NCBI GenBank assembly: GCA_963920525.1
Contig: OY986435.1
Coordinates: 179,770,266 to 179,834,265 of the forward strand
Length of the DNA: 64,000 nucleotides
Direction of reading: 5' to 3'
Source: Dichetophora obliterata
Lineage: Eukaryota > Arthropoda > Insecta > Diptera > Sciomyzidae
Position 1 is the stretch's first letter. Every line of letters starts with the position of its first letter. Both the position numbers and the translations under genes were made by a program. The notes under the pieces were generated by a model. It had not been told where the DNA came from. It ran no database searches and saw nothing but the letters and a program-made list of their open reading frames with translations. Below, piece by piece: positions 1 to 10,309 of this stretch.

Positions 1-570
1 CTTAAAAAATTGCACAACGACATAAAAAGACTGAAATAAGTACGAGAAACCGGTGCCAGCATGTTTTCTCGTACAACCTGTACCTGGTCTGCCTGTTGTC
101 ACTTTGCACACTTTGACCAGGTTTATATGAAATTATATGAAGCCAGTTTTGTCGTACTGGTGCCTGCGAGCAAACCTGCCTGCACTTCTGCATCTGGATC
201 CACTCTGGCCGCAACCTTAGTTAGACAGTTAAGCTAACTATTAGTTACTTTACCAAGACTTTTATGCAACTGGCTGTTAGAAAATTAATAAAATTTAATT
301 TTCATAAATTAATGAAATTTAATTTTCCAAGTTTAGTACCCTATATTTTAAAATAGAACATAGAAGAATAAGCAAAACAATTTCAACACATATTTCACAT
401 ACCATAATTATATCGTTAAATAAAAATAAAATCTGTTATATCAAATAAATCTGCTATAAACTCAAAAGGAACATAAGTTTAAGATTCGTAAAAACTAAAC
501 TAAATTTTAATTATATTTTAATTCATTCATATCTTGTAACAATGCTTTCTTAACGTATTTCCAAGATTTA
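1..570. other. no gene; mostly AT-rich sequence
   Basis: The first 230 bases have balanced composition and the rest is AT-rich. The only long open frame has no recognisable motif. No RNA gene or element end was seen. Confidence 0.6.
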
Positions 571-609
571 ATTTGCAACAGTTCTCCAACACAGAAATAA
601 TAGACCATT

Positions 610-1010
610 TTGTAATTTTAAAATTTGTATGGGAAAATTACAAAAATTTTAAAAACTTCAAAACACCAAAAATAAAAAATTTATTTTTAATATTTTTTTT
701 ATCTTTTAGTATGTCTTTAATAAAAGCTTTTTCACTATTTTTCCAAAAAGTTTGACGGTGGCAACCCAAAGCAAGGAAGCTATGAGCAATTTTCTGGAAC
801 ATGTTTTTGCCAAAATGCGTAAATTTTAATGTGAAAATTGCAAAAATTTAAAAAGTCTTAAACGCGTAAAACAAAAGGTATTTTTGTTTGTTTCATATTT
901 CAATATGACTTAATTGAAAGCTTTTTTAAGAGTTTTCCATAAAGTTTGGCTGCAGCAACTCAACAATGAAAAAGATATGGATAATTTTCTGGAGCATGGT
1001 TTTAAATAAA
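610..1010. repeat. degenerate tandem repeat, period about 195 bp, two units
   Basis: Two consecutive units share the order AAAATTGCAAAAATTT-like, a stretch around AATATGACTTAATNRAAAGCTTTTT, a stretch around TTTCCAAAAAGTTTGRCGG/TGCAGC and TTTCTGGARCATG. The last motif recurs at about 791 and 986, which gives the 195-bp spacing. The units are clearly diverged, so this is an old duplication. A small open frame over the first unit is incidental. Confidence 0.6.
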
Positions 1011-1335
1011 ATGCACTACAAATTCATACTGGAAAATAAGTGTCTTAGTCGAAACTTGTCAAACTAACCTGTGTTCAAGTATTTTTCTTTTTTTAGTGTT
1101 TGAAATATTATTGAAATATTTTGAAAGTTTTCTATATGACCTTGTTATTATGTTGATTTTTTATGATTCAAATACAAATTCTAAATGTTTAATACTTTAA
1201 ATCATTCTTGATTTTAAATACAAATTCTAGTTGTTTGATCGTTTAAAATCGTTTATTGAGCTTTAGGTCAGGTTAGAACAATTAATTGCTCTAACGAATT
1301 TTTTCCAAAGAAACAACAACATTTTCAATATGGCA

Positions 1336-3101
1336 TTTTCAGATGGCATCTCGATAAGATTTATAAAGCTAATTATACCCTACGTTCTTAGTCCGTTAAC
1401 CCACATCATTAACCACTGTTTTACAACGTCTTCTTTCCCTCCTTCCTAGAAAATTGCCAAGGTGGTCCATATTGCTAAAAAATCGTCTGCGGTCGAAGCC
1501 AATGATTTTAGGCCAATTAGTATTTTGTCGTCGCTGTCTAAGGAATATGAAGCGATTATGGTAGATCAAATCTCAATCTTTTTGAACACTAATAATTGCT
1601 ATCTCCTCTACAATCTGGATTTTGAGCTGGCCATAGCTGTTCCACTGCTACTATGAAAGTTTTGAATGATGTATGAAAATCATATGACGAGGGACAAATA
1701 ACTCTTCCCTGCATGCTCGACTTTTCCAAGGCTTTCGACACTGTAAATCACAACTTACTTTGCCAAAAACTAAAGTGCTGGTATAACTTTTGTGATAATG
1801 CTGTAAGTCTTATGAGAAGCTTTTTGTCCAAAAGATTACAAAGAGTTAGGGTTGGTGATAAGTGTTCTCAATTTAATTTGGTACGCAGTGGAGTGCCACA
1901 AGGTTCAATTTTTGTCCCATTGCTATTTTCAGTTTTTATAAATGACATTGTCTCAACTTCTAAGCACTCTTCTATGCATGCATACACGGATGATATTCAA
2001 TTAAATCTCTCCCGTAGAACTGGTCTCTTGGAGGACTTGAGTTGTAGACTTAATGAAGATCTCCAAGATACAAACCAGTGGTCTTTAAGAAACGGTTTGC
2101 AGCTTAATGCACTTAAATCTTACGTTCTACCGATCTCGGCATCCAAAATATTTTTTGAAAATATCCGACTTGTTTATAGGTGATAAGAAACTTAAACTTG
2201 TTACCAATGTTGTAAGCCTAGGTTTCCATATAAACTTAACACTGACGTGCACCGATCGTGTTAACAGCATTATCCGTAAAATATATTGTTGTCTTAGAAG
2301 TTTTAGAATGTCTGCTGACTTTACGCCCTAAGTAACCAGGCTTAAGCTTGTAGTACAATTGATATTATCTATAATAACGTATTCTGAACTTATATACAGC
2401 AAGTTAGATTCACACTCTGAGCATAAACTACATGTAACATTCAATCACGCTACGAGATATGTCCATGGCATTCGGAAATTCGATAATATATCACAGTACA
2501 AGAAATCGGTTCTTGGTTGCGACTTATCTTATTACCTTAAAGCCAGGACTTGTATCTTTTTATATAAACTACTCTGTCAAAAACTCCCTTATACCTATTT
2601 GAAAAACTACAATTTTTTTCCCAGTCACTGCGAAGTAATGCTCTGAGAGTACTTTATTTTAAATTCCTAAATTCAACGAGATTATTTTTCATTAACGCCA
2701 TTCGATTATGGAATTCTTTACCAAACCGTTTAAAATCCATTGATCGAATTGAAAGCTTTAGACAAACTTTATTTAAAATGTTTACTTAACTATAGAGTTT
2801 TGTTAATGTAACCAGTTATCTTACTTTATTTCACTCTTTCCCTCTATCCTATTTCTTCTGATTCTTTTCTGTCGTCTTTATAATAATGTCTATCTTCAAC
2901 TTTTACAATGCAAATACTTAAAAAAAAATATATTTCCTTCAATTATAACTTTAAATAACTTAAGCTCAAAATTAAAAATGATCCATATATATTGTTTAAT
3001 TTCTGTTATTTGTAATACTTAATTCTAAATTATATTTCTTTGTATAGCAAAAGAACTTGTTCTTATTATACTAATTTACTAAAATAAATAAATAAAAAAA
3101 G
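1336..3101 (+). mobile_element. non-LTR retrotransposon (LINE), 5'-truncated, decayed
   Basis: The element begins inside the reverse transcriptase coding region and ends with a short A-rich AAATAAATAAATAAA-type tail at about 3080-3101. Its 3' untranslated part is about 2790-3080. It interrupts a SINE-bearing repeat whose uninterrupted copy lies near 60.7-61.0 kb. Sequence near 1330 still matches the empty site (TTTTCAAT), so the left junction lies around 1331-1345. Clade is not settled; the motif style fits CR1/Jockey-type LINEs. Confidence 0.85.
1345..2789 (+). pseudogene. LINE reverse transcriptase, broken
   Basis: The three-frame reading gives consecutive reverse transcriptase blocks: SDGISIRF near 1345, DFRPISIL near 1508, DFSKAFDTVNHN near 1716, GVPQGSI near 1892, the catalytic box as YTDD near 1984 (usually YADD), and a C-terminal region ending in RLWNSLPNRL near 2707 and a stop near 2789. 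Stops and frameshifts separate the blocks, for example a stop just before KIAKVVHIAKK at about 1450 and further breaks around 1655 and 2180. The endonuclease domain and ORF1 are missing. The enzyme would copy element RNA at a nicked target. This copy cannot make an intact product. Identification as a LINE reverse transcriptase is firm; the clade is inferred. Confidence 0.9.
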
Positions 3102-3290
3102 GAAAACATCACTAGCTGATTTTATTGTTATTTCGGCCCTGCTACAGGCTTCATTAGAAATCTTTGTGATGCCGGCGGGAATCGAACCCATGCTGTGCTC
3201 ACCGTGTGCAAGCGCATTTTAGCGCACTACACTACAGAGGCAATGAGATTTCAGTGTCAATTTCTGACACTGTTGGAATTCAGCACACGG
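3102..3290 (-). repeat. tRNA-derived SINE head and body (copy A)
   Basis: Read on the minus strand, this has an A-box-like TGTAGTGTAGTGCGC, then a B box GGGTTCGATTCCC at about 3180-3192, then a body containing ATCACAAAGATTTCTAATGA and AAAATCAGCTAGTGAT. The same body is at 60779-60857 on the plus strand, where the B box has been deleted. The structure is that of a pol III SINE, not a functional tRNA: no acceptor stem pairs. Confidence 0.7.
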
Positions 3291-3349
3291 AGAAAATTAC
3301 TTTACTTGAATCAAGCGAATGTTTTGCTCATCAGCAAAACTTTACTAAA

Positions 3350-4017
3350 TCACGGTGTGATCTTAACCCACAAGCGGATGGATTGCCCCTTAGCACCCCT
3401 CAATATGAATGGTGTGGATCTTGTGGAATCAGCCGCTCTTGACGTTCTGGGCATATTGATCAAAATTTACACCTCATATATTAGGCCGAAAATGGAGTAC
3501 ATTTGGGCAGGGGCTTCAAGATCTTATTTGGAGCTTCTGGATCGAATTCAACGTCGTGCGATATATTTGATAGGGGATGAAAGTATTTCATCCTCTCTCA
3601 ACTCTCTTGGGCATCGCCGCAATGTAGGTTGCCTAAGCCTTCTGTATAGGTATTACCATGGGAAGTGTTCAAGGGAGATACATGACCTAACGCCACCAGC
3701 TCGTGTGTTTCCCAGGTCCACTCGGGCAGCTGTCCAAGCCCACCCCTTTACCATTGCGTCGATGTCCAATAGAACCTCGCATTACCGTGATTATTCGTTC
3801 TTTAGTCGCACGGTTAAGTTGTGGAATAGTCTCCCCGCGAGCGAGTTTCCCGGCAGTTTTGAGCTGTGCAAATTTAAAACAAATATTCACCGACACTACT
3901 CCATCTATCCACCCTCCAACTAACTATCACCCATTTTCCGAATCAACACAATGCTAACGCATTTATAGGGGGCATCCCCTGAGCGTTGGCTTAGTCTAAA
4001 AAAAAAAAAAAAAAAGA
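3350..4017 (+). mobile_element. 5'-truncated LINE with internal deletion and poly-A tail
   Basis: An open frame reads through the upstream SINE remnant into the C-terminal region of a LINE reverse transcriptase. Recognisable blocks are LLTHKR-like ILTHKR near 3357, MNGVDLVESAALDVLG near 3408, IRPKMEY near 3480, LELLDRIQRRA near 3530, LGHRRNV near 3606, and FFSRTVKLWNSLPA near 3800, ending at a stop at 3923. The step from LDVLG directly to IYTSYIRPKMEY shows an internal deletion. A 3' flank with GGGGGCATCCCC and a 17-A tail ends at about 4017. It belongs to a different LINE family from the one just upstream. The apparent start at 3195 is in the SINE and is an artefact. Confidence 0.85.
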
Positions 4018-4049
4018 TTGCTAAATTGAAATCACTTCTCATGAATTTA

Positions 4050-4200
4050 GAAAAAAGCAAAATTTTGATTAAATTTAAGCAAAATTTTGCCAAGTTATTA
4101 TAAAATGCAAAAGCAAATTTCTGCTTAATTCAAGCAAATATTTGCTAAGTTATTAAAAACTATAGCATATTTTTACTCAATTCAAGCACATTTCTTCTCA
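4050..4200. repeat. degenerate tandem repeat, period about 54 bp, three units
   Basis: Three units share AAGCAAAWTTYTG, then TTAANTTCAAGCAAAWTTTTGC, then CAAGTTATTATAAAA. The third unit is partial. No coding content. Confidence 0.55.
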
Positions 4201-5817
4201 ACACACGAGCACACGTTTATTTTTAATGGAGAAAATTTGGCTACGATTGGTTAACAACTCCGATGCTCGAATGGATAAGCCCATGCTAGAAAATTGCTTC
4301 TCCTGTGAAATTTTGTTTATGTTGGTTACACTTGTTTTGCGGTTATGGCTCGATGTTTTGAAAATAAAATCATGAACTGATTTTTCTAAAAAAATCTTTC
4401 AATTTTAATTTCTTTGTATTAATGCTTACTGCTATTTTTTTGACCGAAGTTGTATATGTTGCTTTGGTTCTAGGCCTGCGATATAATAAATTATTATATT
4501 ATTCAAATCATTTCGTTTTCTAAATCTTTCGAAAATCTTCAGGAGAATTGTATATTTCACACTGTTGATAACTTGGTGCATTTTCCACCAGATTAAGTGC
4601 ATTTTGAAAATTTTGGCGCGAGATACATGAGGTTTGGTACATAATGCATTTTTTGTACTTTTTTTTAGTTTCGGAGGGATCAATTCAAAAAATAAAACAA
4701 TTAACAATTAAGAATATGGCTAGGTCTAGAATTTAATTTAGCTTTTAAAATAAATAAATAAATTTTAAAAATAAATTTAAAATTCTAATAAATCTGGTTG
4801 AGAAAGTTTTTGGTGAATTTTAAATTTAAAATTTGGCAACACTTATGAACTGCTCGGTTACTTAAAAAAAGCCCAGCTATGTATTTTGTGAAGTGCAGAC
4901 ACAAACCCTTGTTCGCAATTCAGCAGCGTTGTCAGCTCGTTGACAAGTTTGAGTTTCTGTTCCTAGTCTCACCACGCAGACGCCCATCACTGAACTTTTG
5001 AACAAAGCAACGTTCAAACAACGTTGAATTTAAAAAAAGCTTAGCAAAATTTTATTCATCTTCGCATTTATTTATTTTTTTTTTATTTTATGAATTGTAG
5101 AAATAAACCCTTATAAAAGCTTTAATTATTTTCAGCTATTTTCACACTTCATTAACTTATTTAAGCCATTAATTAAAAAGTAAAATTACGTTATAATATA
5201 TTATGAACATAAAAACACAAAACACAAAAGCATCAAAAGATTAATTCACAAAAACTTTTTCAACAAATTCAAAAAACCGGCGAATTCGTTCGCCTCAATT
5301 TGTTCTATCTCGCACAATTTGTCTCAGCTTACTTTTGCCGACAATATAAAGTTCTACTGTTACTTTTTCGTAAGGGTGCAGGATTTTCTAATTTAATGAA
5401 GGCTACTCACTTGTTCAAAGAAAGTTTTATTTTAACAATATTTTTGCAACAAAAATACTTTTGTGAAAAAAAGTTCACAATATTATTTTGAAATAATAAC
5501 TATAAAAGAAGAACTTTACAGCGAAGAAATAAGGACAGATAACAATACTGTTTTATAACTGTAGGCTCTCTTTCTAACTCAATTTTAAAAAATGGCTGCT
5601 TTCTTTGTAACATTACCAGATCTGATTGATATATGACTTATGAAGTAAAGCAATAAGCTCTAAAACTATATGAAATAGCCTATTTCCGCATTTAAATGCG
5701 TTCATAGCAAATTTGTCTGTAAATGTGTAAATTTTGCAATGGACGCTATAATCCTGCATGCATAATCTGATATATAAATATCAAATTCATTTGAATTAAA
5801 AAATCAAATGCGCAATC
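4201..5817. other. AT-rich stretch without recognised genes
   Basis: Open frames here (for example 4432-4707 minus) have low-complexity composition and no motif. A short block at about 4900-5000 (GCAGCGTTGTCAGCTCGTTG) has more even composition but no identified function. Confidence 0.55.
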
Positions 5818-6327
5818 GCGAAACCACTTTTCACTCAGGGAATGACGCTAATCAAGAATATATAAACGTTTTAAAAATGTTTATATATCCTGACCTCTTC
5901 AGGTGTATCGTGATAACAGACTTGACACCAGCTAACTAAAATAATGAAAAAATTTTAAATATCCTGTATCTTCCTGGTCTAACAATTTTTTCTCATTGCA
6001 CTGGTGTACTCTAAGACTTTAAAAATATCTTTTATACGTAAAAAATATAAGACGCGCTAATAGAGAATTTTTCGAGTTTAAATACGAAAGGAAAGAAACT
6101 AAGTTTCAGTAGCTGTCTATACTTCTTGGTAGCAGTTTTAATTCGCTTACTGTTTCGTTTGTTTGTTTTTAATGCTCGATCTCGAATCTGTAAATACCCT
6201 ACACCTGAAGAGGTCAAAGTATATTGTGAAAACGTTTGTGACGCACAAAAGAAGGCGCGGCCGGTATAAAAGTGCATGTATATTCTTCCTCAGCGTCATT
6301 CTTTAATTGAAAAGTGATTTCGTAATT
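5818..6327. repeat. imperfect inverted repeat carrying a conserved dipteran-type intronic repeat motif
   Basis: The left arm (about 5818-5910) contains CGAAACCACTTTTCA, AATGACGCTAATCAAGAATATATA and GACCTCTTCAGGTGTA. The right arm (about 6190-6327) carries the reverse complement of the same blocks. A TATAAAA box lies at about 6266 in the right arm, but no transcript start can be argued from sequence alone. The motif ATATATTCTTNNTCAGCRTCA recurs at 59131-59153. It could be a decayed MITE or two opposed copies of a dispersed repeat. Confidence 0.55.
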
Positions 6328-6859
6328 GTGCAGGTGAATGTTTAAAATGCAATCGACGAAAGTAGGTCTATATGTTTGTATTTTCATGCGCTTACTTAAA
6401 ATCCGTTTTCTATCATTTCAAGTTTTTAGATATAGGCAAAAATATGCATATGGTTCTTTTTCTGTTAATTGGGCCATATCTTTTTAACAAATCGTCCTAT
6501 TTCCATCGCCCTTAAAGACCTTGACTAAGTAATATTAGACGTAGCCATTTCTGCTTACTCAAATTCATTATATTTTGTAGTTATGAAAATATTGGCCTTT
6601 AAAATTTTACATTTAATGCAAATTTACACCCGTGTTACTTATTTTATCTTTCAAGGTTTCCTAAAAACTTGTTTTTTTGTCGGATAGACAATCTTTGAAA
6701 TTTTAGTAAACAATTTATTATTTGCCAATACAATTGATGGTTTAAGAATTATTTTATCATTTCCAATGCGTTAAAAAGATATAGTCCGACTAACAGTAAA
6801 AAACCTTTTTTCACATTTTTGCTATATCTCCAAAACTTGACCTGAAACGGACTACGGGC
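6328..6859. other. no gene recognised
   Basis: AT-rich sequence with no open frame carrying a motif. The phrase ATATCTTTTTAACAAATCG and similar short blocks recur loosely nearby, consistent with old repeats. Confidence 0.5.
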
Positions 6860-7430
6860 ATTCATCTTCTCTGGTTAAATATTTGTATGTTTTTTGTTTA
6901 AGGTTCATTAATTTTGCAGCTCAAGATAATTTTTGACGGTGTTTTATAAAACTAGTGGTATTTTCCATTCAAAAAGATGGCAGCATCAGTACCGTACACA
7001 ATCTACATGTTGCTGTCTCTCTTTTGCGTATCTTGTTGACTTGTTTTTATTTTTCTCAAAAATAGATTGAAAAGAGAGCTTTTGTCTCGCAGCGAAATAG
7101 AAAAAATTTTTTCAACACAACGGATCATTCATCACAGCAGGCATTCATCTCTTCTGGTCCAAAAATTGACCCTATGTGTTTTGTTTCAAGTACTTTAAGG
7201 TGTAAAATTGCTCTAGCTAAATTTTGTCAGTGTTTTTAGAGAACCGGTGGTATTTTCACATTCAAAAAGGTGGTAGCATTGGTACTGCACACAATACATG
7301 TTGCTACCTTTTTTTGCGTATCTTGCTGACTTTTTTTTATCGTACTTTAAGACAGCTTGAAAAAAGAGCTTTTGTCTCGCTGCGAAATAGAAAAAATTTT
7401 TCAACACAACAGATTTTTCAATTTTGTTAG
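6860..7430. repeat. tandem duplication, period about 292 bp
   Basis: GTGGTATTTTC(C/A)ATTCAAAAAG is at 6955 and again at 7247. The units also share GGCATTCATCTYTTCTGGT, a RCAGCATNRGTACNGNACACAAT stretch, GCGTATCTTG(T/C)TGACTT and GAGCTTTTGTCTCGCNGCGAAATAGAAAAAATT. A third, weak partial unit may follow at 7475-7520. Open frames on both strands here are not credible genes. Confidence 0.7.
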
Positions 7431-7674
7431 CTTTGCGCACATCTTGATAAGCGTGGCACCCTTTATATTGATCAAATAGAGCTTAAAAAGGGAGAGCTTT
7501 TTTTCTCACTGAGAATAAGAATACAGAAATTGTATGGCTATGCTCTTTTAGATTTAATTAATTATTTAAATAATGATTACCACATTTATATAGCTTAACT
7601 TTTAAATGGGTACCATAGGTACCAAATATAAAAAAATTATAGAAATAGAGCCTACCGTTCTCTAGCTCTGAGGT

Positions 7675-7725
7675 GACTTATATACGTGAGTCTCTTTTTA
7701 TATAATAGTATGGGGTATAGATAAA
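7675..7725 (+). repeat. tail of a dispersed repeat family (GAGTCTCYTTTTATATNATAGTAT type)
   Basis: GTGAGTCTCTTTTTATATAATAGTAT here matches GTGAGTCTCCTTTTATATCATAGTAT at about 17870. Its head was not identified upstream. Confidence 0.45.
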
Positions 7726-7814
7726 ATTTTAATTTTTTTTATTTCACTTTTGTATAGAAATATGCAAAACAAAAAAAATGTTTAAAATTTACAGCGGTTT
7801 ATTTATCGTCCTCA

Positions 7815-8088
7815 AAAGGTTAATCATTCGAAAGAACTCATTTCGCTTAGTAGAGACCACATCAGTACTATGGGAGGGGTCTTTACAGGTCACTGTCGTA
7901 TTGGCAAATGCGCTCAGAGGTTGAATATCGCCCACAACGACTTCTGCAGAAGCTGTAGCGATAAAGAGGAGGAAGTATCTACAGACCATTTCCTCTGCAC
8001 TTGCCCAGCACTAGCTCAAAAACTCTTTCTTCACTTAGGCAACTGGTTTTTTAATGACCTTGACGAACTTTCGAAAACTTCGGTATAA
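7815..8088 (+). pseudogene. C-terminal fragment of an RNase H-bearing LINE ORF2
   Basis: The frame reads ELISLSRDHISTMGG, then TGHCRIGKCAQRLNI, HNDFCRSCSDKEEE, STDHFLCTCPAL and ends in FFNDLDELSKTSV. The GHC...C..C...H..C.C spacing is the cysteine/histidine cluster found at the C-terminus of I- and R1-like LINE ORF2 proteins after RNase H. There is no reverse transcriptase upstream, so the piece is severely 5'-truncated; the frame is interrupted before about 7815. No long A tail follows. Function is lost. The family is inferred from this cluster alone, so the clade is open. Confidence 0.75.
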
Positions 8089-8464
8089 TAACCATATTGG
8101 TCGTGATTCCACTTGTTTTTATTTGATTAAAACAAATAAATGCAAAATTGCACGTTGCATTGCGTCGGGAAATTTGCATGCATTTGATTTTTTTGGCGCC
8201 ATTTAATTGTCTTAATTTTTTTATTTATTTTCTAAGTAAAAAGAATCGATACAATCAAATATCGAATAGACCAGAAGCATCGAAAAAATACTCGTATCGG
8301 AAGAAAAAGTGTCAATACTCTGAAGTATCGATATGATATTCGTGTCCCTAGTTGAAAGTTTAGCATTGTGCTGCTGATGACAACCGTATACTTTTTCCAC
8401 CTATTCAGGTGCAGAACTAGCGGGGGAAAGCGGGTAGACTACCCTTCCTACTTTTCTAAAGTGT
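8089..8464. other. no gene; cluster of ATCGATA/TATCGA-like sites
   Basis: Within 8240-8335 there are several ATCGATA, ATATCGAATA, GTATCGG and AGTATCGATATG sites. These resemble the DRE core TATCGATA of flies, but no promoter or gene is visible beside them. Confidence 0.4.
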
Positions 8465-9110
8465 TTTTTTCGTCATAACTCCCAAACCATACATCCTACA
8501 AGGACGATTAATGAACCAAAATGTTTGTAATTAAAATACCCACACGAGTGCATTCTTAGAATAAATATATTTTTTTCAAGAATCTTAGTTTTCTACGTCA
8601 TTTTTTGTGATTTCTACTTTTTTTATTTTATAGCCATAACTTCAAAACCATACATCATAAAAGGACGATTTATGCACCAAAATGTTTGTTAAGTTTCTGC
8701 CTACAAGACTGCATCCTTGGAAAAATTATATTGCATATTAATTTCTTATGTGCTTTTTTGTGAATTTTTTTTTCGCTATAAAATTCGCCCTAAAATCCAA
8801 ACTACACATCTGACAAGGACGATTCATGCATTAAAATGATCACCATGGCATCGTCCCTAAGGGAGGTTACTTACTGTCGAAATGCATTTTGCTCTATCTC
8901 TTGTAGTTTAGGAGATGTAGAACACTTTTTGGAGTGGTAGTTGGCCAAAAACATGTGGTTTTTCGTCATAATTTCCAAACCATACATACTACATGGACGA
9001 TTAATGCACCAAAATGTTTGTAATTAAAATACCCACACGACTGCATTCTTAGAATAAATATATTTTTTTTCAAGAATCTTAGTTTTCTACGTCATTTTTT
9101 GTAAAAGCTG
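8465..9110. repeat. satellite-like degenerate tandem array with higher-order repeat
   Basis: Four units begin near 8471, 8632, 8773 and 8965 with a consensus around CATAACTYCCAAACCATACATC, then AAGGACGATTNATGCACCAAAATG. The first and last units (8471-8610 and 8965-9105) are far more alike than either is to the middle ones. They share ACCCACACGASTGCATTCTTAGAATAAATAT, broken here only by single changes. This suggests a 494-bp higher-order unit or a recent conversion. Confidence 0.7.
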
Positions 9111-9762
9111 CTGCTTATTGTGCTCATATTAAATATTGACTTATATTACCAATATCAATAAAATGCCCTATGAAATTATTTTTATTCGCATGTACTAAAA
9201 TAAAATTTATCCATTTTTAGCAGAAACTTATATTTTCCCGCTAAAAATGTTCACAACGATAACAATTTTACTTTCGTCAAATTTTGACGTCTCGTTCGGA
9301 TTTTTTTTTTTTAGCATAAATCCAATTTCATGCTGGATTCACGTCATCGTTCTTCGCTGTCTTCGTTCTTGTCTGATATTGCGTCTGAAGTGTGCGTCAA
9401 ATGCACGCATAGTTACATAAAGATGCTATAAGTCTACGTATTCACATCCTCCTTAAATTTTGAGAATCCAAATAAAGTTCTTTGCTTAAGTCTTTTGTTT
9501 CATATGGAGAAAGCAAATAATTTCGTATTCAAAATAACTCGAAAAGTGAAGACAGATCATATCTACGTTCTCTACGTATTAAGAAAATGGAAATTGATTT
9601 CAATTATATTCCACTCATCCAATTAAATGCATATCTCCGGAACAATTCAAATGAATAGCTTGCAGCTTTAATTGTTATCAAATAAAATCCACCCACATCA
9701 TGACTACTCTCATGCATATGTACATAAAATTGTAATGTAAGGCGGCAAGCAGCAAATTAACC

Positions 9763-9784
9763 CACAACAACAACAACAACAATA
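9763..9784. repeat. (CAA)n microsatellite
   Basis: A run of about seven CAA units. Confidence 0.9.
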
Positions 9785-10104
9785 ACACTAAAAACTATAG
9801 GTCGAAACTAGTAATAATGGCCTGCAGGCTGCATCTGTAGACTCAACACATTCTTTCCGTTGAATCTCATAAAAACAGTTAATATGACTCCCGAATAAAG
9901 TAAAGTAAAATCGAAACAACAAAAACAATGTGTAGAAAAGCATGATCAAAGTGTTACAAATATACCGCTAAACATATTAAAGCCCAATCACTAAAAAAGC
10001 AATCTGTAGCAACAAATGTTTATTATTTCTTTTTCACTGCTGTAGGCATGGCTTTTGTGGCAACTCGGAAATATTAGATATTGATTGTGAGCGAATGCTT
10101 CCAA

Positions 10105-10124
10105 GTTGTTGTTGTTGTTGTTGC
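10105..10124. repeat. (GTT)n microsatellite
   Basis: A run of about six GTT units followed by GCTG. Confidence 0.9.
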
Positions 10125-10284
10125 TGCCTGTTGCATGCCGCATGTTGTGAGGCGGTGTGTAGCATATAAATGCCAAGCATGCATATATTATATTATATAG
10201 ATTTGTAGCATTTTGCGTAGCCCCAGTTTATTCAGAACATTTGCGCTATGTTGCTGTTGGTGTAAAAGTTGTTGTTTATGTTGT

Positions 10285-10309
10285 TGGTGGTGGTGGTGGT
10301 GGTGGTGGC
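10285..10309. repeat. (GGT)n microsatellite
   Basis: Eight GGT units in a GTTGTT-rich context. Confidence 0.9.

Larger units (their letters stand above)
1125..3295 (-). repeat. tRNA-SINE-bearing interspersed repeat, copy A, split by a LINE
   Basis: The outer parts (about 1125-1335 and 3102-3295) are the reverse complement of one continuous stretch at about 60640-61080. Shared blocks include GTTAGAACAATTAATTG, the stretch reading as the reverse complement of AAAGCTCAATAAACG, and the tRNA-like head. The intervening 1.77 kb is absent from the other copy and is a LINE. This is a filled versus empty insertion site seen inside one window. Confidence 0.8.

Noticed and set aside
3195..3923. A 242-residue intact gene
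   Set aside because: The start lies in a SINE and the second half is a LINE reverse transcriptase tail with an internal deletion. It is a chance fusion of two repeats.
6255..6330. A host promoter at TATAAAA with an initiator
   Set aside because: The TATA-like box lies in a dispersed inverted repeat and no gene follows.
9991..10176. A poly-asparagine protein
   Set aside because: The asparagine run comes from a trinucleotide microsatellite and there is no other coding signal.
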